A DNA stretch of 64,000 nt from CAZEAP01 sp964510315 (GTDB taxonomy: Bacteria > Planctomycetota > Brocadiia > SM23-32): the NCBI GenBank assembly GCA_964510315.1, contig CAZEAP010000002.1, positions 1 to 64,000 on the forward strand, in the 5' to 3' direction. Under the pieces are notes generated by a model. That model ran no database searches. It saw only the letters and a list, made by a program, of their open reading frames with translations, and was not told the origin of the DNA. Below are positions 1 through 6,967 of this stretch, piece by piece (the stretch's first letter is position 1; each line of letters opens with the position of its first letter). The position numbers and the translations under genes are program-made.

Positions 1-326
1 AGCGCCGCCTGCTGTTCGCGCACGCTAAACATGTACCCCCCAACGGGGTCACCCCGGGCTACGTCTGAGTCGGCCGCCGTACGGCGGCCTCAACGTTCGG
101 CCGAACAGCGGTGAGGCCGGGCCAAGGATGGCCCGGCACTGCGACCTGGAAGGTCGCGCCACAACATGCCCCCCGGCTGTAGCGCGAGCATCCCTGCTCG
201 CAGTGGCGGTGCTTCCAGCGCCGCCTGCTGTTCGCGCACGCTAAACATGTACCCCCCAACGGGGTCACCCCGGGCTACGTCTGAGTCGGCCGCCGTACGG
301 CGGCCTCAACGTTCGGCCGAACAGCG
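1..326. repeat. 216-bp-offset direct repeat made of serial hairpins
   Basis: Bases 1-110 and 217-326 are identical, an offset of 216 bp. The segment between them (111-216) would complete one repeat unit. The unit is a chain of perfect short stems: 44-56 (5-bp stem), an 18-bp palindrome at 72-89, a 12-bp palindrome at 95-106, 116-137 (9-bp stem, 4-nt loop), 141-157 (7-bp stem, 3-nt loop) and 184-201 (7-bp stem, 4-nt loop). The left copy is cut by the window edge, so more copies may lie outside. No convincing protein is encoded. This looks like a non-coding palindromic intergenic element; its function is unknown. Confidence 0.85.
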
Positions 327-358
327 ATGTCGGGAAAATGGCGGGCTTCCTTTTCCGG

Positions 359-403
359 GCGTGTACCTCTTCACCGGATGGCCCCGGGAGCGGTCTGAGT
401 CGG
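359..403. repeat. Degenerate third copy of the left-end repeat
   Basis: The stretch from GTGTACC to GTCTGAGTCGG resembles 245-289 of the second exact copy. It keeps the 11-bp block GTCTGAGTCGG (393-403; also at 63-73 and 279-289) and a CCCCGGG core. Substitutions destroy the palindromes seen in the intact copies. It suggests the repeat once extended toward the manC promoter and has decayed. Confidence 0.5.
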
Positions 404-424
404 TCGTCCGGCGGGAGGGCAGCC

Positions 425-452
425 TTGCAAAGGCGGACGGATGCGTTAACAT
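425..452 (+). promoter_or_regulatory. Candidate sigma-70 promoter for manC
   Basis: TTGCAA (425-430), a 16-bp spacer and TAACAT (447-452) lie about 60 bp before the manC start. Each hexamer matches the consensus at about four of six positions. The element is directly downstream of the decayed repeat. Confidence 0.45.
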
Positions 453-512
453 GGCGTTTGAGGATCGTCGCTGTGCCGTGGGGAACTACGACCGCTCAGG
501 GAGTGCCGAATC

Positions 513-1613
513 ATGAGGATCGTGATCCGTGCCGGGGGTGTCGGAACTCGGCTGTGGCCGTGGAGCCGGTCTGACCGGCCGAAGCAGTTTCTCCCCATCT
601 TCAACGGGCAAAGTTCCACCCAGGTGGCCTGGCACCGGTTCGCCGAATCGGACCTCGCCCCGCCCGATTCCATCTACGTCTCGGTGGGGAAGGAGAGCCT
701 CGACTTGGTGCTGGAACAACTGCCGGAGATGGGCCGGGAGCAGATCATCGTCGAGCCCGCCCGGAGGGACACGGCCGCCGCGATCGGACTGGAGACCATC
801 TGGGTGACCGGCGCCGGCGGCCACTGCGTGATCGCCAGCCTGGGCAGCGATCACTACGTGGGCAAGCCGGAGGAGTTCGTGCGCGCTCTGGCCGCCGCCG
901 AGGAGTTCGCCAAGAACAACCCCGGCTACCTGCTGGCCATCGCCTGCGAACCCACCCGGGTCGAGTCGAACTACGGTCACGTGCGGAAGGGCGAGAAGCT
1001 GGCCGAACACGAGGGGGTGCCCATCCACCAGGTGGCCGAGTTCACCGAGAAACCCGACTACCCGACCGCCCGCCGCTACACCGAGAGCGGAGATTACCTC
1101 TGGAACGCCAACTTCTTCGTCTGGCCCTCCGAGACCCTCATGAAGTGCTTCCACCGATACGAGCCGGAGATGTACGAGGTGCTGATCGAGCTGGAGGAGG
1201 CCCTCCGAGAGGGCGACGCCCGGGAAGCCGTCCGCTCCATCTATCCCCGGCTCAAGAAGGTGGCCATCGACTACGCCGTCCTGGAGCCGGCCGCCCGTGA
1301 GGGCAGGATGGCCGTCATACCGGTGGCCATGGAGTGGAGCGACATCGGAAGCTGGGCCACCCTCACCGACGCCTTCCCGCCCGACGAGGACGGCAACCTG
1401 TTTTTCGGACCGGTGCTGGCGGAGGAAACCGAGAACACCACCGTGGTGGTCAACAACAAAGACCGCAAGCTGGTGGCCACCATCGGAATCGACGGGCTCG
1501 CCGTCGTCGACACGCCGGACGCCCTCCTGATCGTGCCCAAGAAGGAGTGCGGCAAGGTCAAGCGGCTGGTCCAGGAGCTGCGCGAGAGCGAGGAATGGAA
1601 CGACCTGGTCTGA
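513..1613 (+). CDS. manC: Mannose-1-phosphate guanylyltransferase (GDP-mannose pyrophosphorylase)
   Basis: The product (366 aa) should transfer GMP from GTP to mannose-1-phosphate, giving GDP-mannose for polysaccharides and glycans in the cytoplasm. The nucleotidyltransferase signature runs over residues 8-24 (GGVGTRLWPWSR then PKQF). It is followed by the sugar-binding FTEKP motif and WNANFFVW, which corresponds to the family's WNxGxF block. The length fits the single-domain enzymes that lack the C-terminal phosphomannose isomerase half. The first loop reads IRAGG rather than the usual MAGG or LAGG, a mild oddity. The ATG is chosen because the family signature begins only a few residues later and a GGAG lies about 10 nt upstream. 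The gene appears monocistronic. Confidence 0.92.
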   Translation: MRIVIRAGGVGTRLWPWSRSDRPKQFLPIFNGQSSTQVAWHRFAESDLAPPDSIYVSVGKESLDLVLEQLPEMGREQIIVEPARRDTAAAIGLETIWVTGAGGHCVIASLGSDHYVGKPEEFVRALAAAEEFAKNNPGYLLAIACEPTRVESNYGHVRKGEKLAEHEGVPIHQVAEFTEKPDYPTARRYTESGDYLWNANFFVWPSETLMKCFHRYEPEMYEVLIELEEALREGDAREAVRSIYPRLKKVAIDYAVLEPAAREGRMAVIPVAMEWSDIGSWATLTDAFPPDEDGNLFFGPVLAEETENTTVVVNNKDRKLVATIGIDGLAVVDTPDALLIVPKKECGKVKRLVQELRESEEWNDLV

Positions 1614-1680
1614 GGTCGAATGCACCGGTGGCGGAGCCGCGCCCTCCCGGTCTGAACGGCTCGGGAGGCCGCACCTCGCC

Positions 1681-1709
1681 TTGACCGATTCTCCCTTCGT
1701 GGTTAGAAT
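1681..1709 (+). promoter_or_regulatory. Sigma-70-type promoter for the DUF167-ileS unit
   Basis: TTGACC (1681-1686), a 17-bp spacer and TAGAAT (1704-1709) give a near-consensus promoter 58 bp before the TTG start at 1768. It is one of the best promoter matches in the window. Confidence 0.75.
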
Positions 1710-1767
1710 GCCGGCTGCGGATGACCGCGCCTTGTGACCGGTTGCCCGAACGGAGCGGAGTATCCCC

Positions 1768-2049
1768 TTGAGGGTTCACAGGACAACGGACGGCTGGAAG
1801 CTCCCGGTTGTGGTGACGCCCGGGGCCGCGGGGGATCGTGTGTACGGGGAGCACGACGGGCGCCTGAAGCTGTCGGTCACCGCCGCGCCGGAAGACGGCA
1901 AGGCCAACGCCGCCGTCCGCCGGCTGCTCGCCTCCCATCTCGGCGTCCGCAAATCGCAGGTGCGCATCCTTTCCGGGCACCACTCCCGGCGTAAGGAGGT
2001 CCTCATCGAGCGCGTCCATCCCGGCGCGCTCGAGGCCATCATATCCTGA
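1768..2049 (+). CDS. DUF167 / YggU family protein (UPF0235)
   Basis: A 93-residue protein of the widespread DUF167 (YggU) family, whose biochemical role is not established. The recognisable core is the run VTPGAAGDRV, then LSVTAAPEDGKANAAVRRLLA, then VRILSGHHSRRKEV. These are the conserved blocks of the family, in order and over its usual length. Translation most likely starts at the TTG at 1768, seven bases after GGAG. A promoter lies at 1681-1709, and ileS begins 38 bp downstream, so the two genes are probably co-transcribed. No functional link to tRNA charging is implied by the sequence. Confidence 0.85.
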   Translation: MRVHRTTDGWKLPVVVTPGAAGDRVYGEHDGRLKLSVTAAPEDGKANAAVRRLLASHLGVRKSQVRILSGHHSRRKEVLIERVHPGALEAIIS

Positions 2050-2087
2050 GCTTTCGCCGGCCGCCTCGCCGGCACCTGCCGGACCCC

Positions 2088-5000
2088 ATGCGCCCGAGAC
2101 CGAGCTTCCCCAATCGAGGACCCAAAACCGTGTTTGAGAAAGTCGATACCCGGGTTCCACTGGTCGAACTGGAACACCGCATCCTGGAGTTCTGGGAGGA
2201 AGAGTGCACCTTCGAGGCTCTCCGGGAGAAGAACGCCGACGGCCCCCGCTGGTCGTTCCTTGACGGACCGATCACCGCCAACAACCCCATGGGCGTCCAC
2301 CACGCCTGGGGTCGTACCTATAAGGACTGTTTCCAGCGCTTCCACGCCATGAAGGGCCACCGCCTGCGCTACCAGAACGGCTTCGACTGCCAGGGGCTGT
2401 GGGTGGAGGTGGAGGTCGAGCGGGAGCTGGGCTTCGAGAGCAAGCGCGACATCGAGAAGTACGGCCTCGCCCGGTTCGTGGAGGACTGCAAGGGGAGGGT
2501 CCGCAAGTTCGCCCGCATCCAGAGCGAGCAGTCCGTCCGCCTGGGATACTGGATGGACTGGGACAACTCCTACTACACGATGTCGGATGAGAACAACTAC
2601 ACCATCTGGCAGTTCCTGAAGAAGTGCCACCAGCGGGGACTGATCTACCGCGGGCGCGACAGCATGCCGTGGTGCCCGCGCTGCGGCACCGGCATCAGCC
2701 AGCACGAGATGCACGAGGGCTACGAGCAGGTCACCGAGGACAGCATCTTCCTGCGGCTCCCACTGCGGGGGCGGGAGGAGGAGTACCTGCTGGTCTGGAC
2801 CACCACGCCCTGGACCCTCAGCTCCAACGTCGCCTGCGCCGTCCATCCGGAGCTGCTCTACGCGAAAGTCCGGCAGGACGGGGCCGTCTACTACCTCGAG
2901 GAATCCCGCGTGGAGGAGATGAAGCCTCGCGGCGAGTGCGAGGTGCTGGAGAAGATACCCGGCACCCGGATGGAGGGCTGGAGCTACGACGGCCCCTTCG
3001 ACGAGCTGCCGGCCGCCGCCGAGGCCGTGGACGCCCACCGCGTGGTCACCTGGGAACTGGTGACCAGCGGCGAGGGCACCGGCATCGTGCACGTGGCCCC
3101 CGGCTGCGGCAAGGAGGACTTCGATCTGAGCCGTGAGCTGGACCTGCCCGTCATCGCCCCCATCGACGAATCGGGTGTCTTCCTGGAGGGCTTCGGCCCG
3201 CTGACCGGCCGTGAGGCCTCCGAGGTCGCGGAGGAGGTCTTCCAGAGCCTCCGGGAGAAGGGCTACTACTACAAAAAACAGCCCTACACCCACAGCTATC
3301 CCCACTGCTGGCGCTGCAACACCGCCCTGCTGTTCCGGAACGTCGAGGAATGGTACATCGACATGTCCTGGCGGGAAGAGATCAAGGAGGTTGCCCGCCA
3401 GATCCGGTGGATCCCCCGGTGGGGCCTGGACCGGGAGCTGGACTGGCTGAACAACATGCGCGACTGGATGATCAGCAAGAAGCGCTACTGGGGCCTGGCG
3501 CTGCCGATCTACCAGTGTGGGGAGTGCGGATGGTTCGAGGTGATCGGCAGCAAGGAAGAGCTGAAGGAGCGGGCCGTCGAAGGTTGGGAGGAGTTCGAAG
3601 GCAACTCCCCCCACCGACCCTGGGTGGACGCGGTGAAGATCCGCTGCGAGGAATGCGGCCGGACGGTAAGCCGGATCGAGGACGTCGGGAACCCCTGGCT
3701 CGACGCGGGGATCGTCCCCTACTCCACGGTCCGTTACCGCAGCGACCCCGAGTACTGGTCGAAGTGGATTCCCGCCGACTTCGTCGTGGAGTGCTTCCCC
3801 GGCCAGTTCCGCAACTGGTTCTACGCCCTGCTGGCGATGAGCACGATGATGGAGGGCATTCCGCCCTTCAAGACGCTGCTGGGGCACGCCCTGGTGCGCG
3901 ACGAGAACGGGCGGGAGATGCACAAGAGCTGGGGCAACGCCATCGAGTTCAACGAAGCGGCCGAGCGGATGAGCTGCGACGTGATGCGCTGGCTCTACTG
4001 CCGACAGGACCCCACCGTCAACCTGAACTTCGGCTGGGGGGTCGGCCGCCAGATCAGACGAACGGTCTTCAACACGCTCTGGAACGTCTACGCCTTCTTC
4101 AGCAACTACGCGCGCCTGGACGGCTTCGACCCCACGGCGGAAGCCGTCCCTTACGCCGAACGGCAGGACATCGACCGATGGCTGCTGAGCGACCTGCAGC
4201 TCCTGGTGCGCGCGGCCAACGATAAGCTCGTCGACTTCGAAGTGCACTCGGTGGTCCGGCGGGCGGAGAAGTTCATCGACGACCTGTCCAACTGGTACGT
4301 CCGCCGCAACCGCCGGCGCTTCTGGCGGGCGAAGGGGCGGGACGACCGGGACAAGCTGGCCGCCTACCAGACGCTTCACGAGGCGCTCCTCACCCTCTGC
4401 AGGCTGCTGGCGCCCGTGATACCGTTCTTGACCGAGGAGATGTACCAGAATCTGATGGCGGAACAGGATGAGACGGCGCCGGGCAGCGTCCACCTCTGCG
4501 ACTACCCGGAGCCGAAGGAGGAATTGATCGACGAGACCCTCAGCCGGCAGGTCGACGTGGTGACCTCAACGGTGTCGGCGGCGCTGGGCATCCGCAACGC
4601 CGAGGGCATCCGGGTGCGGCAGCCTCTGAAGGAGCTGACCGCCGCCAGCCCCCGAAAGGACCAGCGGGAGGCCCTCCGCCGGTTCGAGGACCAGATACTG
4701 GAAGAGCTGAACGTCAAGAAGCTCACCGTGCGGGACAGCGTCGAGGAACTTCAGCAGTACAGGGTGCGGCCGAGGATGGCGAAACTCGGCCCCAAATACC
4801 GCGCCGACGCCGGCGAAGTGGCGGCGGCCATCGAGTCTATGGACCCCACCGAGGTGGCCGAGGCCGTCGAAGCCGGCCGGGGCGTCCCCGTCAACGTCGG
4901 GGGCGTGGAGCATACGGTCGAGTCCGAAGAGGTGGAGGTCCGCCGGGAGACGCCGCCCCACCTGGCGATGGCCGAGTCCGACCAGATCGCGCTGGTGCTG

Positions 5001-5282
5001 GACACCGACGTCACGCCCGACCTGAGGGCAGAAGGATGGGCGCGGGACACCGTCCGGCACGTCCAGCAGTTCCGCAAAGAGCTGGACCTGAACATCGAGG
5101 ACCGCATCCATCTCCGCTGCGCCACCGGCTCCCCCGCCCTCGAAGAGGCCATCGAAAAGTGGCGCGACTACATAATGGCGGAGACGCTGGCCCGGACGAT
5201 GGACCACGGCCTCGGCGAGGGGCCGACCAAAAAGGTCGAGATCGGCGAGGCCGAACTGACTGTCCAGATCGAGAAGGCCTGA
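2088..5282 (+). CDS. ileS: Isoleucyl-tRNA synthetase with GXHH and MHKS signature variants
   Basis: The product (1,064 aa) should charge tRNA(Ile) with isoleucine in the cytoplasm. It has the full class I layout: Rossmann catalytic core, CP1 editing domain (roughly residues 225-430, with the VWTTTPWTL and GTGIVHVAPG blocks), a zinc ribbon pair CPRCG near residue 196 and a later CGECG/CEECG pair, an anticodon-binding domain, and a long C-terminal extension. Both ATP-binding signatures are atypical. HIGH reads GVHH (residues 69-72), with its first and third positions exchanged. KMSKS reads EMHKS (610-614). The GXHH exchange has been described in IleRS2-type enzymes and linked to very strong mupirocin resistance. 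The rest of the catalytic core is intact, so the enzyme is probably active rather than decayed. Confidence 0.95.
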   Translation: MRPRPSFPNRGPKTVFEKVDTRVPLVELEHRILEFWEEECTFEALREKNADGPRWSFLDGPITANNPMGVHHAWGRTYKDCFQRFHAMKGHRLRYQNGFDCQGLWVEVEVERELGFESKRDIEKYGLARFVEDCKGRVRKFARIQSEQSVRLGYWMDWDNSYYTMSDENNYTIWQFLKKCHQRGLIYRGRDSMPWCPRCGTGISQHEMHEGYEQVTEDSIFLRLPLRGREEEYLLVWTTTPWTLSSNVACAVHPELLYAKVRQDGAVYYLEESRVEEMKPRGECEVLEKIPGTRMEGWSYDGPFDELPAAAEAVDAHRVVTWELVTSGEGTGIVHVAPGCGKEDFDLSRELDLPVIAPIDESGVFLEGFGPLTGREASEVAEEVFQSLREKGYYYKKQPYTHSYPHCWRCNTALLFRNVEEWYIDMSWREEIKEVARQIRWIPRWGLDRELDWLNNMRDWMISKKRYWGLALPIYQCGECGWFEVIGSKEELKERAVEGWEEFEGNSPHRPWVDAVKIRCEECGRTVSRIEDVGNPWLDAGIVPYSTVRYRSDPEYWSKWIPADFVVECFPGQFRNWFYALLAMSTMMEGIPPFKTLLGHALVRDENGREMHKSWGNAIEFNEAAERMSCDVMRWLYCRQDPTVNLNFGWGVGRQIRRTVFNTLWNVYAFFSNYARLDGFDPTAEAVPYAERQDIDRWLLSDLQLLVRAANDKLVDFEVHSVVRRAEKFIDDLSNWYVRRNRRRFWRAKGRDDRDKLAAYQTLHEALLTLCRLLAPVIPFLTEEMYQNLMAEQDETAPGSVHLCDYPEPKEELIDETLSRQVDVVTSTVSAALGIRNAEGIRVRQPLKELTAASPRKDQREALRRFEDQILEELNVKKLTVRDSVEELQQYRVRPRMAKLGPKYRADAGEVAAAIESMDPTEVAEAVEAGRGVPVNVGGVEHTVESEEVEVRRETPPHLAMAESDQIALVLDTDVTPDLRAEGWARDTVRHVQQFRKELDLNIEDRIHLRCATGSPALEEAIEKWRDYIMAETLARTMDHGLGEGPTKKVEIGEAELTVQIEKA

Positions 5283-5349
5283 GGCGCCCGGTTCGCATTG
5301 CGCTGCCGGGTGAGCGGAACGGAGCATCCCTCCGGAGTGGACCGGCCGG

Positions 5350-5997
5350 ATGGCCGATAGACGACCAACGAAGCTTTTGGAAGCGGCCTCGGCCGCGCTC
5401 CCGGGGCCGAAGCTGCGGCTGCTGGAGCAGCTCCACCGGTTCACAGGGGGTCGCCTCGAGGCGGCCGAGAATGCCGCGGGCCGCCTGATGGACGCCCTGG
5501 AGTCCGCCCGGACCCGCGCCGCACAGGCCGAACTGCACGCCTTCCTGCGGGAGTCCTGGGAGGCCCTTGACGGCCTGGGGCGGGAGATAAACCTCTGCAT
5601 GCAGCACCGCTTCCCGGAGGCCGGCCTCTACCCGCCCTTCGAGATGACGCGACAGTGCACCTTCTACATGGTGCGAAAGAAACTCCACGAGCACCCCGAC
5701 ATCAGCGACCACCCCCTCTCGCGCCTGCTGTGGAGGGAGACGAGGGAGGAGCCGGCACCGGCCTACCGGCGACTCAGCTTCCTCTACAACCTCAGCTTGT
5801 TCCTCCCGGTGCCCCTGGCGCAGGGGAGGGCACTGCCGGGCACCGACGATCTGCCCCCAGCCGCCCGCGCGATCATCAAAGCGCAGCGCATCGAGCCCTG
5901 CCCGGCGGATGAGGGGCCGGCGGAGATACTGTCCTGGCTGAGGCGCTTCAGCGAAGAAAGCTACCGGCTGCTCCAAGGTCTGCTGGCGAGTTGCTGA
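5350..5997 (+). CDS. Hypothetical protein, unrecognised
   Basis: A 215-residue protein that I do not recognise. It follows ileS by 67 bp on the same strand and is probably read from the same transcript. The sequence is mostly helical and charged, with an early leucine-rich stretch (LRLLEQLHRF) and a central region containing CMQHRFPEAGLYPPFEMTRQ. The C-terminal half is less charged (LSFLYNLSLFLPVPLAQG). No signal peptide, clear membrane span, metal cluster or catalytic motif is visible. Codon use looks like that of neighbouring genes. It could be a lineage-specific cytoplasmic protein, but its role is unknown. Confidence 0.6.
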   Translation: MADRRPTKLLEAASAALPGPKLRLLEQLHRFTGGRLEAAENAAGRLMDALESARTRAAQAELHAFLRESWEALDGLGREINLCMQHRFPEAGLYPPFEMTRQCTFYMVRKKLHEHPDISDHPLSRLLWRETREEPAPAYRRLSFLYNLSLFLPVPLAQGRALPGTDDLPPAARAIIKAQRIEPCPADEGPAEILSWLRRFSEESYRLLQGLLASC

Positions 5998-6294
5998 ATG
6001 CACTCCCCCGAGCCCAAACGTGCAGCGCAGTGCCCTTTGGCGTCTTCATCGGCCGGCGCAGCGTCCACGCCGCCGAGCGACGGGGTCGTGAGTTCGGGGC
6101 TTCAGCCCCGGTGGTACGTCGAATGACGCAAATGCGCCCCGAAGCAGCGCGGTGAATCCACGAACGCACACGCCGACCGCGCCCTTTCAGGGCGCACGGG
6201 TACGGTTCATACGCCGGTAACCGGGGCTAAAGTTTACGCGCCGTGGCGTGCCCCGGCCTCCATTACATGGCCCCTGCGGGGCCGGCCGGCCGGC
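5998..6294. other. Intergenic region with two hairpins between convergent genes
   Basis: This 297-bp gap separates the convergent hypothetical gene and gatC. It contains a 6-bp GC stem at 6095-6110 (loop TTCA) and a 7-bp stem at 6179-6195 (GCGCCCT, loop TTC, AGGGCGC). Neither is followed by a T-run on either strand, so they are not typical intrinsic terminators. They resemble the short hairpins in the other intergenic repeats of this window. No gene is apparent. Confidence 0.55.
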
Positions 6295-6582
6295 TCACTC
6301 GATGATGCGGGGGACTTTGAAGCAGCCTTCGCTGGATTCGGGGGCGTTCCGGAGGGCTTCCTCTCGGGGAAGGGATTCCCCGGCGCGGTCGGGACGGGTG
6401 GCCTGGTTCCCGTCGATTCCGTGGACCATCGGCTCCACCCCGGTGGTGTCCAGTTCTTCGAGCTTTTCCACGTAGGCGAGGACGGCGCCGAGCTGCCCGG
6501 CGAACTTCTCCTTCTCCTCCTCGCTCAGCTCCAGGCGGGAGAGGTGGGCGACGTGTTCGACTTCATCGCGGCCGATGGGCAT
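6295..6582 (-). CDS. gatC: Asp/Glu-tRNA amidotransferase subunit C (GatC)
   Basis: GatC (95 aa) is the small stabilising subunit of the GatCAB amidotransferase, which converts Glu-tRNA(Gln) or Asp-tRNA(Asn) to the amidated form. The N-terminal block VEHVAHLSRLELSEEE and the following QLGAVLAYVEKLEELDT are the family hallmarks. The C-terminal FKVPRIIE matches the conserved F-x-VP-x-IIE end. A GGAGG on the minus strand lies six bases before the ATG. The gene follows rpmB by 16 bp and is probably co-transcribed with it. gatA and gatB are not in the window. Confidence 0.93.
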   Translation of the reverse strand: MPIGRDEVEHVAHLSRLELSEEEKEKFAGQLGAVLAYVEKLEELDTTGVEPMVHGIDGNQATRPDRAGESLPREEALRNAPESSEGCFKVPRIIE

Positions 6583-6598
6583 CAGCGGCCTCCGCGGC

Positions 6599-6832
6599 TC
6601 ATTTGACGGCCTTGGTGACCTTGCCGCTTTTTATGCAGCGGGTGCAGACCAGCAGCTTCTTCGGGGTGCCGTCCACCAGCGCCCTTACGCGCTGGAGGTT
6701 GGGCTTGAAGGTGCGCTTGCTGGTTCCGGTGGTCTTCCGCCCCACGCCGCCGCGACTCTTCGGCCGGCCGCGCTGCTTGACCTGGCGGCCGGAAGTGGTT
6801 CCCCTGCCACAGATTGCGCAGACTCTTGCCAT
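6599..6832 (-). CDS. rpmB: 50S ribosomal protein L28 (bL28), zinc-type
   Basis: A 77-residue large-subunit ribosomal protein. It begins MARVCAICGRGTTSG and carries the basic central block KRTFKPNLQRVR found in L28. Cysteines at 5, 8, 63 and 66 form a CxxC pair at each end, so this is the zinc-binding (C+) version. A strong AGGAG lies just before the ATG, and a sigma-70-like promoter is at 6872-6900. It is the first gene of an rpmB-gatC unit, divergent from the permease gene. Confidence 0.96.
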   Translation of the reverse strand: MARVCAICGRGTTSGRQVKQRGRPKSRGGVGRKTTGTSKRTFKPNLQRVRALVDGTPKKLLVCTRCIKSGKVTKAVK

Positions 6833-6871
6833 GGTTTGTCTCCTGATGGATTCCGCAACCGAAGGAATTGT

Positions 6872-6900
6872 ATTTTAGCGGCCGGCGGCATTTCTTGCAA
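6872..6900 (-). promoter_or_regulatory. Sigma-70-type promoter for rpmB-gatC
   Basis: On the minus strand TTGCAA (6900-6895), a 17-bp spacer and TAAAAT (6877-6872) end 40 bp before the rpmB ATG. Spacing is ideal and the -10 matches at five of six positions. Confidence 0.65.
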
Positions 6901-6967
6901 ACGCCGCGGCCCTTGGGTAACCTACTCCCTTCGCGCGCCAGTCCCCTTTCAGCGTTCGGGGTCCCAC

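Noticed and set aside
1..512. Protein-coding gene in the left-end repeat region
   Set aside because: The frames there are translations of palindromic repeats and change with each copy. No ribosome-binding site or domain is seen.
1776..4493. A 905-codon open frame on the minus strand opposite ileS
   Set aside because: High GC keeps antisense frames open. The plus strand encodes a complete synthetase, and the antisense translation has no recognisable domain.
6575..6967. N-terminal extension of the permease gene
   Set aside because: It overlaps rpmB on the other strand, contains no permease sequence and has no ribosome-binding site. The ATG at 6968 gives the expected N-terminus.
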